Origin: Bifidobacterium breve
GTDB taxonomy: Bacteria; Actinomycetota; Acidimicrobiia; Acidimicrobiales; Ilumatobacteraceae
Direction: 5' to 3'
NCBI GenBank assembly: GCA_943325435.2
Contig: CALPPK020000005.1
Location: forward strand, 1 to 12,603
Length of the DNA stretch: 12,603 bases
Made by a program: the position numbers and the translations under genes. This document shows, piece by piece, positions 1-7,707 of the stretch (its first letter is position 1; each line of letters begins with the position of its first letter). The notes beneath the pieces are model-generated. The model was given only the letters and a program-made list of their open reading frames with translations, was not told the DNA's origin and searched no databases.

Positions 1-1
1 G

Positions 2-670
2 GAGAACGGCGCAACATTTATTCTGCTCACAGAGATGTTCTCAACAGGTTTTGTCGTAGACCGAAGCGATATTGGCGAACCGGAAGGTGGCCCATCATCA
101 CAGTTCCTTTCCAAGATGGCAACGCAACACAACATTTGGATTGGCGGAAGCTGTCCTGAAGTGACCAGCGATGATCCTCGACCTTTCAACTCCTTTGTCC
201 TTGTAAGCCCACAAGGCAAACAACACAGGTATCACAAGATTCACCCATTCACATACGGAGGCGAAGATACCTATTTCCGCCCTGGCCATGATTTCGTAAC
301 CGTTGATGTTGATGGAATTCGCGTGACTCTTTTTGTATGTTACGACCTTCGTTTCGCCGACGAGTTTTGGAAGACCGCAGCAAACACAGACGTCTATGTG
401 GTGCCAGGAAATTGGCCAGCAAGCCGACGAGAGCACTGGATGGCCTTACTGCGAGCACGTGCAATAGAGAACCAAGCATTTGTAATTGGTTGCAATCGTG
501 TCGGTTCAGGTGGTGGATTGAACTACGCGGGCGACAGTCGAGTAATTAACCCTCTTGGCGAAGTCATCGCAGAGGCTGGCGATGTCTCCACCATTCTGTA
601 TGCCGATATATCTTCAGAAGAAGTACAGACAGTTCGCACTACGTTCCCATTCATGCAGGACCGTCGATGA
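2..670 (+). CDS. Nitrilase-superfamily amidase, omega-amidase/YafV-like (5' end outside window)
   Basis: The frame is open to the left edge, so the real start lies upstream; the methionine at 35 is internal. The nitrilase-superfamily Glu-Lys-Cys triad is visible: Glu in the LLTEMFSTGF segment (codon 32-34), Lys in YHKIHPF (visible residue 79) and Cys in FVCYDLRF (visible residue 113). The auxiliary Glu in YGGEDTYF is also present. The E-MFSTGF and CYDLRF signatures resemble the omega-amidase/YafV/Nit2 branch, which hydrolyses 2-oxoglutaramate or 2-oxosuccinamate to the keto acid and ammonia in the cytoplasm. Of a usual 250-265 residues, 222 are visible, so roughly 30-40 are missing. Its stop overlaps the next start (ATGA), which suggests co-transcription and translational coupling with an unrelated membrane protein. 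The superfamily is secure; the exact substrate is inferred. Confidence 0.88.
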   Translation, partial: ENGATFILLTEMFSTGFVVDRSDIGEPEGGPSSQFLSKMATQHNIWIGGSCPEVTSDDPRPFNSFVLVSPQGKQHRYHKIHPFTYGGEDTYFRPGHDFVTVDVDGIRVTLFVCYDLRFADEFWKTAANTDVYVVPGNWPASRREHWMALLRARAIENQAFVIGCNRVGSGGGLNYAGDSRVINPLGEVIAEAGDVSTILYADISSEEVQTVRTTFPFMQDRR

Positions 671-1584
671 AATCACGACCACTTCTCGCTCGCATTAGTT
701 CTGTTCTAGGCATAGCTATTGGTTTCGCCGGAGTTGCTTTCGTTACACGTACGTTGATCTCAAAGTGGGATGAAGTTAGCGATGCATTTAGCCAGGTGGA
801 TGCCATCAATCTTGTTCTGAGTCTTCTCTTGGGTCTCGCAGCCATGACATCTATTGGGTGGATCTGGGTAACGATGATTGTTGCTCGTTCACACAATGTT
901 CGTCATCGCAATGCCATGGCTTGGTACTTCACGGGACAACTCGGAAAGTATGTTCCAGGCGGGATCTGGCCCATAGTGGGACGTGCAGAACTTGCAGTTC
1001 GTAATGGTATTCCCCGTCTCGATGCGTATGCCTCAACCGGGTTATCTCTGGTCACCACCTATGCAGCAGCCGTAGTGACAATAGGCATTGGTGCTGCCAC
1101 AACAACAGGTCACCAGCTCATCGCCGTACTGATTGCTATAGGTCTCATAGTTGCTTATGCAGCATTCTCACAGCCTTCGCTTCGTGCAGTAATCATCCGA
1201 GTTGCAACCCGTGTCTCGTCTTCAGCATCATCGCTGACAGACCCGAAACGTCTTGCACGGCTGACTGTTGTTCACATTCCGGCATGGATCTTGATGTCGC
1301 TCTCTACATCGGTCACCGCTACAGCTTTCGGAGCCAAAATCAGCATCGCAGACATGCTGTTCATCACCACGACTTCCTGGCTCGCTGGTTTTGTCGTAGT
1401 GGGAGTGCCAGGAGGAATTGGTGTTCGCGAAGCAGTGTTCACCTCTCTCGCTGGGGGCATCATTGGAACCCCAATGGCAGTCTCGCTTGCGCTCATGAGC
1501 CGAATCGTTTTTATCACTGTCGATCTCACCGGCGCACTCGTGTCGAGCGTTATTTCTCGGATGAATAAATCAGCGGAATCCTGA
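667..1584 (+). CDS. Flippase-like membrane protein, lysylphosphatidylglycerol synthase TM-region family (UPF0104)
   Basis: A 305-residue polytopic membrane protein with about seven or eight hydrophobic segments (near residues 10-28, 46-73, 125-146, 150-168, 200-222, 232-250 and 276-297). Two family-type motifs are present: GQLGKYVPGGIWPIVGR near residues 90-106 and VPGGIGVREAVFTSLAGG near 247-264. These match the membrane part of MprF and the stand-alone LPG-synthase-TM proteins that often sit in glycan and lipid gene clusters and are suspected lipid-linked substrate transporters. It has no soluble aminoacyl-transferase domain, so lipid aminoacylation is unlikely. The start is supported by a CAGGA sequence six bases upstream and by the ATGA overlap with the amidase. 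Its last 15 bases overlap the end of the convergent glycan operon. Family assignment is good; the transported molecule is unknown. Confidence 0.85.
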   Translation: MKSRPLLARISSVLGIAIGFAGVAFVTRTLISKWDEVSDAFSQVDAINLVLSLLLGLAAMTSIGWIWVTMIVARSHNVRHRNAMAWYFTGQLGKYVPGGIWPIVGRAELAVRNGIPRLDAYASTGLSLVTTYAAAVVTIGIGAATTTGHQLIAVLIAIGLIVAYAAFSQPSLRAVIIRVATRVSSSASSLTDPKRLARLTVVHIPAWILMSLSTSVTATAFGAKISIADMLFITTTSWLAGFVVVGVPGGIGVREAVFTSLAGGIIGTPMAVSLALMSRIVFITVDLTGALVSSVISRMNKSAES

Positions 1585-2925
1585 GAAGCGATCCTTCGAA
1601 ATCTCTTTACGTTGACCACTCAGACTCTTCACGCGCAGAATACGCACGAGGAACCAACGCACGTAACGCATGACGTAACCGCGAAGTTCTCGAGTGCCTT
1701 TGCGCCACTTCATATAGCGATAACGCCTGGAAGCCATTAGCGACTGCTTACGCACCAACTCGCGATGGAACGACGCCACTTGACGTTCTGGCTTTAGAGT
1801 TCCGAAACCATGATTTGGTCCAACAAGTTGCGGCGTATGCAACCCCAGGTTCTGCAAGAAGGCTGCATAGGCGTAAGCAAACTCACCGAAGATCACTCTG
1901 TCAGTTTGAGATTCCCGAATCTCGTCCTCGCCCACCTCGATTGACACACATGAACCATTGTCAACCAACCGCCGCAGAACAGACTCAGCAAACTCTGTGC
2001 GGCACACGACAAGGCTTACTCCGGTCTTTGTAAACACGGTGCTAGGCAACCATGCATCACCCACCACAAGGTCAGCAAGAAAATTCGAATGGTTAATACA
2101 CACGTGACAACGATTCGTGTTGAAGTGTCTGTCGAACGCCACTTGATACCCGAAGTCGACACGACGACTGGCCGTGAAAACCTCACCATCATTAGTAGTG
2201 ACAGTCAACTTCCCTACTGGGCCACCGCCGCGATACGAGATATCAGAAATACTCGCTGGGTCGTAACCCAAATATTCACCCATTGCGTTAATGCTGTGGT
2301 GCGAATATTGCCAGCCACACAGCAAGCCAACAGTAAGAACAATCTTCTCGCGAAGCTCTGGCGCCTGAGTTCTGATCCATGCATACATGCCTTCTAACTG
2401 GCACGGTATTGCGACAAGAGCAAATCGTCCAGGGGTGTCACGCAGAATCTGCAAAGCAGGTGTCTGTTTCAGGTTGTGATAAATCGAACCTGGCAAGGTG
2501 TCTACATCTTCAGCCGTTGTCACCAGGCGCGCCGCGAAGTCAATGCCGGCAACATGGTCGAGCGCTATCACCCCGTCGATGTCTCCGGTTGACAAAAGAT
2601 TACGAAGAACTTCTTTGATTAGTCCACCAGAACTGGCCGCGATATTTCGAGCACTGTTAGTGCTTTGCGACAGATGCACTGACCTGACTACGCCGTACGC
2701 ACCAATCTCTGCGCCAGGAAACAGATAGTTCTGCAAACCCTCGTAATCAACGGCAACTGCTGGGCAAACATCAGCAGCTGCTTGCGAGCCAGCAGTCTCA
2801 GGTTCAAATATAAGTTTCTTAGCATTCAGCGAAACACGAACAGTCGTGTCGGCCATCTCGCATGCACCACAGCCAATGCACATGCCAGATGCAATAACAC
2901 CCGAAAGATCTGTCGTTACGTTCAT
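1570..2925 (-). CDS. Iron-sulfur flavoprotein-like, coenzyme F420 hydrogenase/dehydrogenase beta-subunit (FrhB) family
   Basis: A 451-residue protein. Residues 16-22 form a ferredoxin-like CxxCxxC with a later Cys-Pro at 54-55, enough for a 4Fe-4S cluster. The FrhB N-domain is suggested by SSGGLIKEVL (98-107) and AIPCQ (172-176), and the C-domain by RCHVC (272-276) followed by LADLVVGDAWLP, with another Cys at 203. FrhB-family proteins bind FAD and move electrons to or from F420; members occur in exopolysaccharide clusters next to pyruvyl transferases, where their reaction is not established. Residues about 391-451 are strongly basic with a short hydrophobic patch (WFLVRIL), perhaps for membrane contact. 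It is the last gene of the glycan operon; its ATG overlaps the previous stop (ATGA) and a GAGGCGG-type ribosome site precedes it. Family is secure, role is inferred. Confidence 0.85.
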   Translation of the reverse strand: MNVTTDLSGVIASGMCIGCGACEMADTTVRVSLNAKKLIFEPETAGSQAAADVCPAVAVDYEGLQNYLFPGAEIGAYGVVRSVHLSQSTNSARNIAASSGGLIKEVLRNLLSTGDIDGVIALDHVAGIDFAARLVTTAEDVDTLPGSIYHNLKQTPALQILRDTPGRFALVAIPCQLEGMYAWIRTQAPELREKIVLTVGLLCGWQYSHHSINAMGEYLGYDPASISDISYRGGGPVGKLTVTTNDGEVFTASRRVDFGYQVAFDRHFNTNRCHVCINHSNFLADLVVGDAWLPSTVFTKTGVSLVVCRTEFAESVLRRLVDNGSCVSIEVGEDEIRESQTDRVIFGEFAYAYAAFLQNLGLHTPQLVGPNHGFGTLKPERQVASFHRELVRKQSLMASRRYRYMKWRKGTRELRGYVMRYVRWFLVRILRVKSLSGQRKEISKDRFSGFR

Positions 2926-4157
2926 CGGCGAGCCGCCTCGGCGATTGCGGAGAAATTGCGAAGCGAACGAACCTTTACTGCAGGCAAAGCAGCAGTTATC
3001 TGTTGCGACAGTTCATCTCTAGTTGAAAGCACGCGTCCCACAACATCAGCAATCTCAGATGGATGATTCAATGCTGAAGAATCAAGCCCTAAGGAAGACA
3101 ATCCAAAATCGTCAAGAACTTCTTTGTACTTGTGGCTCCAGCCGACCACCACAGTTGGAGTTGATGTCGCGAGCCCCGAAATCATGGCGTGAAAACGCGA
3201 AGTGACTAGAACTGAACCGAGGGCAACAAGATGTCGCAACTCCCCTGCAGTGAGATCAGAATCTAGGCCTAGGACTTGGCTATCGCCCGCGCATGCTTCG
3301 GCAACTTCTCTACACACGGGACCATCATTCATTCGGCCTTCTGGCAAGCCTGCACGATACGAATGAGGAGCAATAACAACACTGCGACCTGTCTTGCTTC
3401 GAATCTCCGTAACTAAGGAAGCCATGGCTGATACATAATTTCCGCCCGTGGATTCAAAAATTCCCTTCACGACAGCGCTAGGCATAACAACAATAAAGTT
3501 CGAATCTATTGAACCAATCGCTGTCGAAACTGCACTAGGCAATCCGGCTGCTTCATCAAGTGAAAAAGCTAAATCTGCAACATCCACTGCATTGACTCCA
3601 CCCAATGAATCGAGATGTTCACGGGTGCGGGCCCCCCGTGCGCACACGGTCTTCACGCGACGCAGCACCAACGGAGCCAACCACTTATTTGGAATCGATT
3701 GGAATGGGCCCAGAGCCTGTGCAGCCTTCACCGTGGGTACTCCCAACAACAGAGGCACGCCAGTCATGAGAGCGTTGTAGACAACAATTGCGAATCCACG
3801 ACCATCGGCGAAACTAATGCCCGCTACATCAACCACAACTGCTGAATCCAACATTGATCGGCATCCACGTGAACGAACCCAAGACAATGGCAACCGCAGC
3901 GTGCGCGCCACTAAGGCAAGACACGCTATGGGGAATTCGACTAGCGCAAGACGTACTGGCTGCAGCCCTACTACTGCTGCATCAACACCTTCAGGCACTC
4001 GCGAAGCATCGGCGTCTGGGTATGTGGTGAGGATGTCGAAATGACAGTCACCCATCTCATTAGGCAAACGAGCCATCACCGACTCGACCATCGCTGCTGC
4101 ACCCTTGTTGGCTGACAGCGCAGCACCGATGATTGCTATACGAACCGGTTGAGGCAC
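2922..4157 (-). CDS. Polysaccharide pyruvyl transferase family protein
   Basis: A 411-residue soluble protein of the CsaB/PssM type. The N-terminal half opens with a beta-strand and glycine/serine loop (RIAIIGAALSANKGAAAM, residues 6-23) and contains VVVDVAGISFADGRG (107-121), corresponding to the family's D-x-x-G-x-S segment. The C-terminal half carries the characteristic VTSRFHAMISGLA (318-330) followed by PTVVVGWSHKYKEVL. Family members usually transfer pyruvate from phosphoenolpyruvate to a sugar as a ketal on cell-wall polymers or exopolysaccharides, although some annotated members may do other chemistry. It starts with GTG at 4157, twelve bases after the GT2 stop, with no clear Shine-Dalgarno sequence, so coupling to the upstream gene is likely. 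The stop overlaps the start of the FrhB-like gene. The glycan acceptor is unknown. Confidence 0.85.
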   Translation of the reverse strand: MPQPVRIAIIGAALSANKGAAAMVESVMARLPNEMGDCHFDILTTYPDADASRVPEGVDAAVVGLQPVRLALVEFPIACLALVARTLRLPLSWVRSRGCRSMLDSAVVVDVAGISFADGRGFAIVVYNALMTGVPLLLGVPTVKAAQALGPFQSIPNKWLAPLVLRRVKTVCARGARTREHLDSLGGVNAVDVADLAFSLDEAAGLPSAVSTAIGSIDSNFIVVMPSAVVKGIFESTGGNYVSAMASLVTEIRSKTGRSVVIAPHSYRAGLPEGRMNDGPVCREVAEACAGDSQVLGLDSDLTAGELRHLVALGSVLVTSRFHAMISGLATSTPTVVVGWSHKYKEVLDDFGLSSLGLDSSALNHPSEIADVVGRVLSTRDELSQQITAALPAVKVRSLRNFSAIAEAARR

Positions 4158-4169
4158 AACGGTGATCGC

Positions 4170-5072
4170 TTACGCAGGAGGTACAGAGGAAGGTGACTTG
4201 GTGGCGCGCACTACAAGGTCTGCAAGTAGCCCAACAGTTATCACTTGCAGAGCTGCAAAGAAGACGAGAAGCGTGTTGGCTGCAAGCTTGAAGTCACGCC
4301 CAGCCCAGTCAAACCCGAGCTTGATAAAACCAAGCGACAGCAAAGCAAGCCCAATAGGGAGAAATACCTTGAGAGGGTTATACGACAAAGTCATACGGAC
4401 AACTTGCAATATGTACCGACGCGTGTCTTTCAGCCAATGAAACTTCGAACTTCCAGCGCGTGGGAAATACTGAATCGGGAAAAAAGCAATCTTGTATCCA
4501 TTACCCAGGAATGACATAGTCAAGGTCGTCACACAAGAAAAACCTTTAGGTAGTTCATGCACATATTGCATGGCAACATCACGACGAAAGGCCCGTAATC
4601 CAGAGTTCAAATCTTTGATGTCGGTCTCTGAGAGATAGCTAGCCAATTTACGAATAATCCACTTGGCTGGGGTGCGCAAGAACTTCATAGTTCCTTCTTC
4701 AGACTGACGCCAACCAACAATGTGGTCGTATCCGTCCATTGCTTCAACTAGTTCTGGTATCAAGTCATTCGGATACGTCATGTCGACATCTGTCCATACA
4801 ACAATTCGGCCGCGCGCAGCCGTAGTACCCGTGCGTCGGGCTGAACCACTGCCCTGGTTCTGACGATGGCGGATCAGTGTGATGTCCGGAATGGTGGGAA
4901 GCTCTTTTTCAGAACCGTCACTTGAACCATCATCAACAACAATGATCTCGAAACTAAAGCGCGAAGCAGTGAGGGCTGCGCGTACCCGGTCGATCTCAGC
5001 ACGCAAATGGCCTTTTTCGTTATAGACAGGCAGAACAACGCTGACGTCGCATTGGTCGGGGCTATAGGTCAT
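4170..5072 (-). CDS. Family 2 glycosyltransferase, dolichyl-phosphate-sugar synthase-like, with two C-terminal membrane segments
   Basis: A 300-residue enzyme with a GT-A domain. SVVLPVYNE (11-19), VVDDGSSDGS (45-54) and the metal-binding WTDVDMTYP (93-101, DVD at 95-97) are all intact, followed by DIKDLNSGLRAFRRD (151-165), typical of polyprenyl-phosphate mannose/glucose synthase relatives. Two membrane helices (about 232-254 and 263-289) anchor it. The expected reaction is transfer of a hexose from a nucleotide sugar to polyprenyl phosphate at the cytoplasmic face. It lies 18 bases after the GT-C-like gene, a pairing that fits supply of a lipid-linked donor to a GT-C enzyme. A GAGAGAG tract about ten bases before the ATG is the likely ribosome site. 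The sugar cannot be told from sequence. Confidence 0.9.
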   Translation of the reverse strand: MTYSPDQCDVSVVLPVYNEKGHLRAEIDRVRAALTASRFSFEIIVVDDGSSDGSEKELPTIPDITLIRHRQNQGSGSARRTGTTAARGRIVVWTDVDMTYPNDLIPELVEAMDGYDHIVGWRQSEEGTMKFLRTPAKWIIRKLASYLSETDIKDLNSGLRAFRRDVAMQYVHELPKGFSCVTTLTMSFLGNGYKIAFFPIQYFPRAGSSKFHWLKDTRRYILQVVRMTLSYNPLKVFLPIGLALLSLGFIKLGFDWAGRDFKLAANTLLVFFAALQVITVGLLADLVVRATKSPSSVPPA

Positions 5073-5090
5073 TGTGTGGCATCTCTCTCA

Positions 5091-6842
5091 TTAGCAATGG
5101 GCCGTTCCAGCCCTTTGAAACAGTACCCGTTGGAGTACCACCTCGTCTGCGACGATGGTCCATTCCCCATCGGTTGGCGGTCTATTGGGCATGCCGTAGA
5201 CACAGTTGTACGACGCAGGAATCACCGCATCTGGTCCTGAAATATCAAAACGAACAATCTTGATGGGGTGCAACTTGTAGCGCAAGTAGTAGTACGACCT
5301 GTCATTTCGAACACCCATATCAAAGCCAACCAATTGGGTTCCCGATTCTTGAACCTTTGCCAAAGTCTGACTAACAGCAACCAAATCATCCGTACGACTA
5401 AGGATGCTACGCGAACCTGAGTACATACAGCCGGCCGCCAGCGCCACCGTGAGCACGACAACTGCCCATGAACCATGGTGACGAGACACTGTCCACAACA
5501 CCAACGCAGCAAGCACAAAAACAGCACCGAAATTAACAAGGCTCGGCGTCACCAGATAACGCACAAGATCTGTACCGACAATGTTCGGGAACACGATGTC
5601 GTTGCGAATGTAACCGCCTTTGACTCCGTCACCACCATCAATCAATACATAAAACAGCGACAAGGCACCCACGAACAAACCTGTCAATAACCACGCCCGT
5701 TGCGCAAGTACGAAAGATTTCTCCAACCCAACACACGCAACCACCAATAGTGCTGGGACAAGAATTTCTACGTAACGACCGTAAATCAAATGGTCTCCGC
5801 GATTGCCGTACAACAACTGCAAACCACCAGTGAAAATAACCAGCAGTGAACTCACGATCAGAACAAGTAGACCGAGGCGTTGAGGGTCGGCTGACACAGT
5901 ACGTGCACCCCCATCAGAACGAATACGCCAAACGGCAAAGGCGACACCGATTCCCACCAACCCACACGAAGTTGCTGTGAGATACCACGTCTGGCCGGCC
6001 ATCGTTCGCAACAGTGCCGGCCACACGGTTGGGTCAAACAAACGACGAAGCAGTCGGCTCTCTTGGTCATATGAAGCCTCATACAAAGACCGCTTCACAA
6101 ATTGATTCAGAAGACGGGATCCCTCGTATCCAATTGCCGTGACAAAGAGTGCCAACAGCGCAACACGTCGAGAGATAAGTCGTTGCATCCCCCACCACAG
6201 GAACACCAAACCGACTACGGGAATCAACAATGTAAATCGCCCGTGCAATGCAGGCATCAGACCTGCAAATAACCCCAGTCCGAGTACCTGAAATAGTGTT
6301 CGATTCTTTGCAACTGTCATCACAAAAGAGATGAACACCAAGAAGGCCAATCGAGATGCTGTCTCAGGCCATGCAAACATCGCTGTAACGATTGTTCCCG
6401 GCAATACAAATACAAGAGCAGCAACGACACGACCCATAAGTCTCGAGGCGCCAAAACCCTTGACCGCCAAACGACCAGCGAACCATGCAGTTGCTATTGC
6501 CAACACCACATTGGCGAATAGAGAAAAACGGTACGCGCCATGCAATGAACCAGTCACCAACGCACCTAACCCGGTGATTACTCCATAGCCAGCCGGATAA
6601 AAACTGCCCGTCGGAATTGGCGCCTCTGTATGCCCAATCAGCACCTGACCATTAGATAAGAAACCCCATTCATCGGGGTGGACAGTTGGGCCTGCCTGGC
6701 GCATAGCAACACTGACCATAAAAGCACCGCACACAACAGCAGCCAACAGAACAATTCGCGCCTGGAGCGACGAAGGCTCGCTGTTGCGCATCTTGTGAAG
6801 CCTCTGATCAAGCTGTTTTAATGCACCGAGGACCACAGACAC
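5091..6842 (-). CDS. Large polytopic membrane protein, probable GT-C-type glycosyltransferase
   Basis: A 583-residue protein with around ten to twelve hydrophobic segments between residues 28 and 475 and a soluble, probably extracytoplasmic tail (about 480-583). Just after the first membrane helix is HPDEWGF (55-61); an acidic pair in this first outside loop is the usual catalytic signature of GT-C enzymes that use polyprenyl-phosphate sugars. GRYVEILVP (355-363) resembles another conserved region in such proteins. I do not recognise the specific subfamily. It heads the glycan operon and precedes the GT2 gene that could make its donor. Start is uncertain: GTG at 6842 leaves the AGTAGGG element only one or two bases away, while GTG at 6836 (two codons later) gives about seven bases of spacing and may be the true start. 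Confidence 0.75.
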   Translation of the reverse strand: MSVVLGALKQLDQRLHKMRNSEPSSLQARIVLLAAVVCGAFMVSVAMRQAGPTVHPDEWGFLSNGQVLIGHTEAPIPTGSFYPAGYGVITGLGALVTGSLHGAYRFSLFANVVLAIATAWFAGRLAVKGFGASRLMGRVVAALVFVLPGTIVTAMFAWPETASRLAFLVFISFVMTVAKNRTLFQVLGLGLFAGLMPALHGRFTLLIPVVGLVFLWWGMQRLISRRVALLALFVTAIGYEGSRLLNQFVKRSLYEASYDQESRLLRRLFDPTVWPALLRTMAGQTWYLTATSCGLVGIGVAFAVWRIRSDGGARTVSADPQRLGLLVLIVSSLLVIFTGGLQLLYGNRGDHLIYGRYVEILVPALLVVACVGLEKSFVLAQRAWLLTGLFVGALSLFYVLIDGGDGVKGGYIRNDIVFPNIVGTDLVRYLVTPSLVNFGAVFVLAALVLWTVSRHHGSWAVVVLTVALAAGCMYSGSRSILSRTDDLVAVSQTLAKVQESGTQLVGFDMGVRNDRSYYYLRYKLHPIKIVRFDISGPDAVIPASYNCVYGMPNRPPTDGEWTIVADEVVLQRVLFQRAGTAHC

Positions 6843-6847
6843 ACCCT

Positions 6848-6860
6848 ACTTAATTTAAGT
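6848..6860. promoter_or_regulatory. 13-bp perfect palindrome in the divergent glycan-operon/nrtR-like spacer
   Basis: The spacer between the two divergent genes is only 42 bases and contains ACTTAATTTAAGT, two 6-base arms around one central base. It includes a TANNNT -10-like hexamer on each strand (TAATTT at 6851-6856 on +, TAAATT on -), so it could be the shared core of a bidirectional promoter, an operator, or both. No convincing -35 box was found for either direction. An autoregulatory site for the adjacent NrtR-like protein is an inference. A 13-base AT-rich palindrome in 12.6 kb can also occur by chance. Confidence 0.45.
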
Positions 6861-6884
6861 CGTGCGAGACCGCTAATCGAATGA

Positions 6885-7688
6885 ATGAGTCATAAGTACC
6901 TAATTGAGTACTATGAAGTTGTGACTAAGCAGCAACGAACCAAACAACTCGACTTTTTTGTATATGTGGACACCGTTGTTTTCACCATCAATCCTGACCG
7001 ATTACTCGAACCAGAAGATCGACTTGAAGTCCTCGTTATGAAGCGCCCCGGAGGCGCCAAAGGCAAATGGGCATTACCCGGCGGCTTGGTCGATGACAAC
7101 GAAAAACTTGAACTCACTTCAATTCGCAAAGTAAAAGAAGAGACTGGTCTCACCCTGAAACCTCGTGATCTACATCAAGTTGGAGCATTCGGGGACCCAA
7201 ACAGAGATGACCGATTCCGAGCTATTGCAATTGCCTACATGGCCTTGGTCCCCCACCCATCTGAACTCCGACCAATTAAGTATTCGGACGCCGCAAGCTT
7301 CGTCACCTACAGATCGTTACGTGACAACAGACTCCTTGAGTTCGACCACAGCAACATTATTTATGCGGCACGAAAAGTGGCAAGGGGCCTATTGGAAGAT
7401 ACGAACGTTGCCCTCAGTTTCTGCAAACCAAAGTTCACCATGACCGAACTACGCAAGGTGTACGAATCCTTCCTGCAATACAGAGTCGACCCTGCAAACT
7501 TCCGACGAAAAGTTGCTGCGACTACAGACTTCATCGTCCCTCTGGAAGAATTCTCTGATTTTGGAAGTGCTCCTGGACGCCCAGCGCAGATGTACCGTGC
7601 CGGCAAGTCTGATCGACTCTCCGCCCAAATTCGATTTCGACGAAGCCTGGACAAAGTCCGCCCTACCGGGACCTCTAGAAAGACCTGA
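6885..7688 (+). CDS. NrtR-like transcriptional regulator: Nudix domain with C-terminal winged helix
   Basis: A 267-residue protein with a Nudix fold (about 22-160) and an NrtR-type winged helix-turn-helix (about 183-240: FTMTELRKVYE, DPANFRRKV, then GRPAQMYR). In the family the Nudix domain senses ADP-ribose or related nucleotides and the helix represses NAD-metabolism or other genes. The Nudix box spans 67-89: GX5E, then R81, K82, V83, E85, E86, G88. The glutamate expected right after the arginine is lysine, so hydrolysis is probably weak or lost while binding may persist, as in other non-catalytic NrtR proteins. No NAD biosynthesis gene is in the window; the + strand neighbour is a vWA protein. 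ATG 6885 lacks a good ribosome site; GTG 6921 preceded by TACTAT at 6909-6914 is an alternative leaderless start that would remove twelve residues. Confidence 0.85.
   Translation: MSHKYLIEYYEVVTKQQRTKQLDFFVYVDTVVFTINPDRLLEPEDRLEVLVMKRPGGAKGKWALPGGLVDDNEKLELTSIRKVKEETGLTLKPRDLHQVGAFGDPNRDDRFRAIAIAYMALVPHPSELRPIKYSDAASFVTYRSLRDNRLLEFDHSNIIYAARKVARGLLEDTNVALSFCKPKFTMTELRKVYESFLQYRVDPANFRRKVAATTDFIVPLEEFSDFGSAPGRPAQMYRAGKSDRLSAQIRFRRSLDKVRPTGTSRKT
6895..6912. repeat. Inverted repeat AGTAC-N8-GTACT at the start of the NrtR-like gene
   Basis: Five-base arms AGTAC (6895-6899) and GTACT (6908-6912) are separated by eight bases. The element lies over the first codons if ATG 6885 is used, but would be just upstream if GTG 6921 is the start. 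The right arm overlaps the -10-like TACTAT. It could be a second regulator half-site pair, but short arms make chance a real possibility. Confidence 0.3.
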
Positions 7689-7701
7689 CACACCCCTGCC
7701 C

Positions 7702-7707
7702 TATTAT
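7702..7707 (+). promoter_or_regulatory. Possible -10 element of the vWA gene
   Basis: TATTAT lies 14 bases after the stop of the NrtR-like gene and about 43 bases before the vWA start. No -35 match was found at 16-18 bases; the nearest TTGACA-like word, CTGACA at 7685-7690, is only eleven bases away. The vWA gene might instead be read through from the NrtR-like gene. Confidence 0.25.

Noticed and set aside
35..670. Treating the ATG at 35 as the start of the amidase
   Set aside because: The catalytic glutamate lies in the codon just before it and the frame is open to the left edge.
6881..6895. ATG at 6881 as the start of the NrtR-like gene
   Set aside because: That frame reaches a stop after four codons; the ATG at 6885 is in the correct frame.
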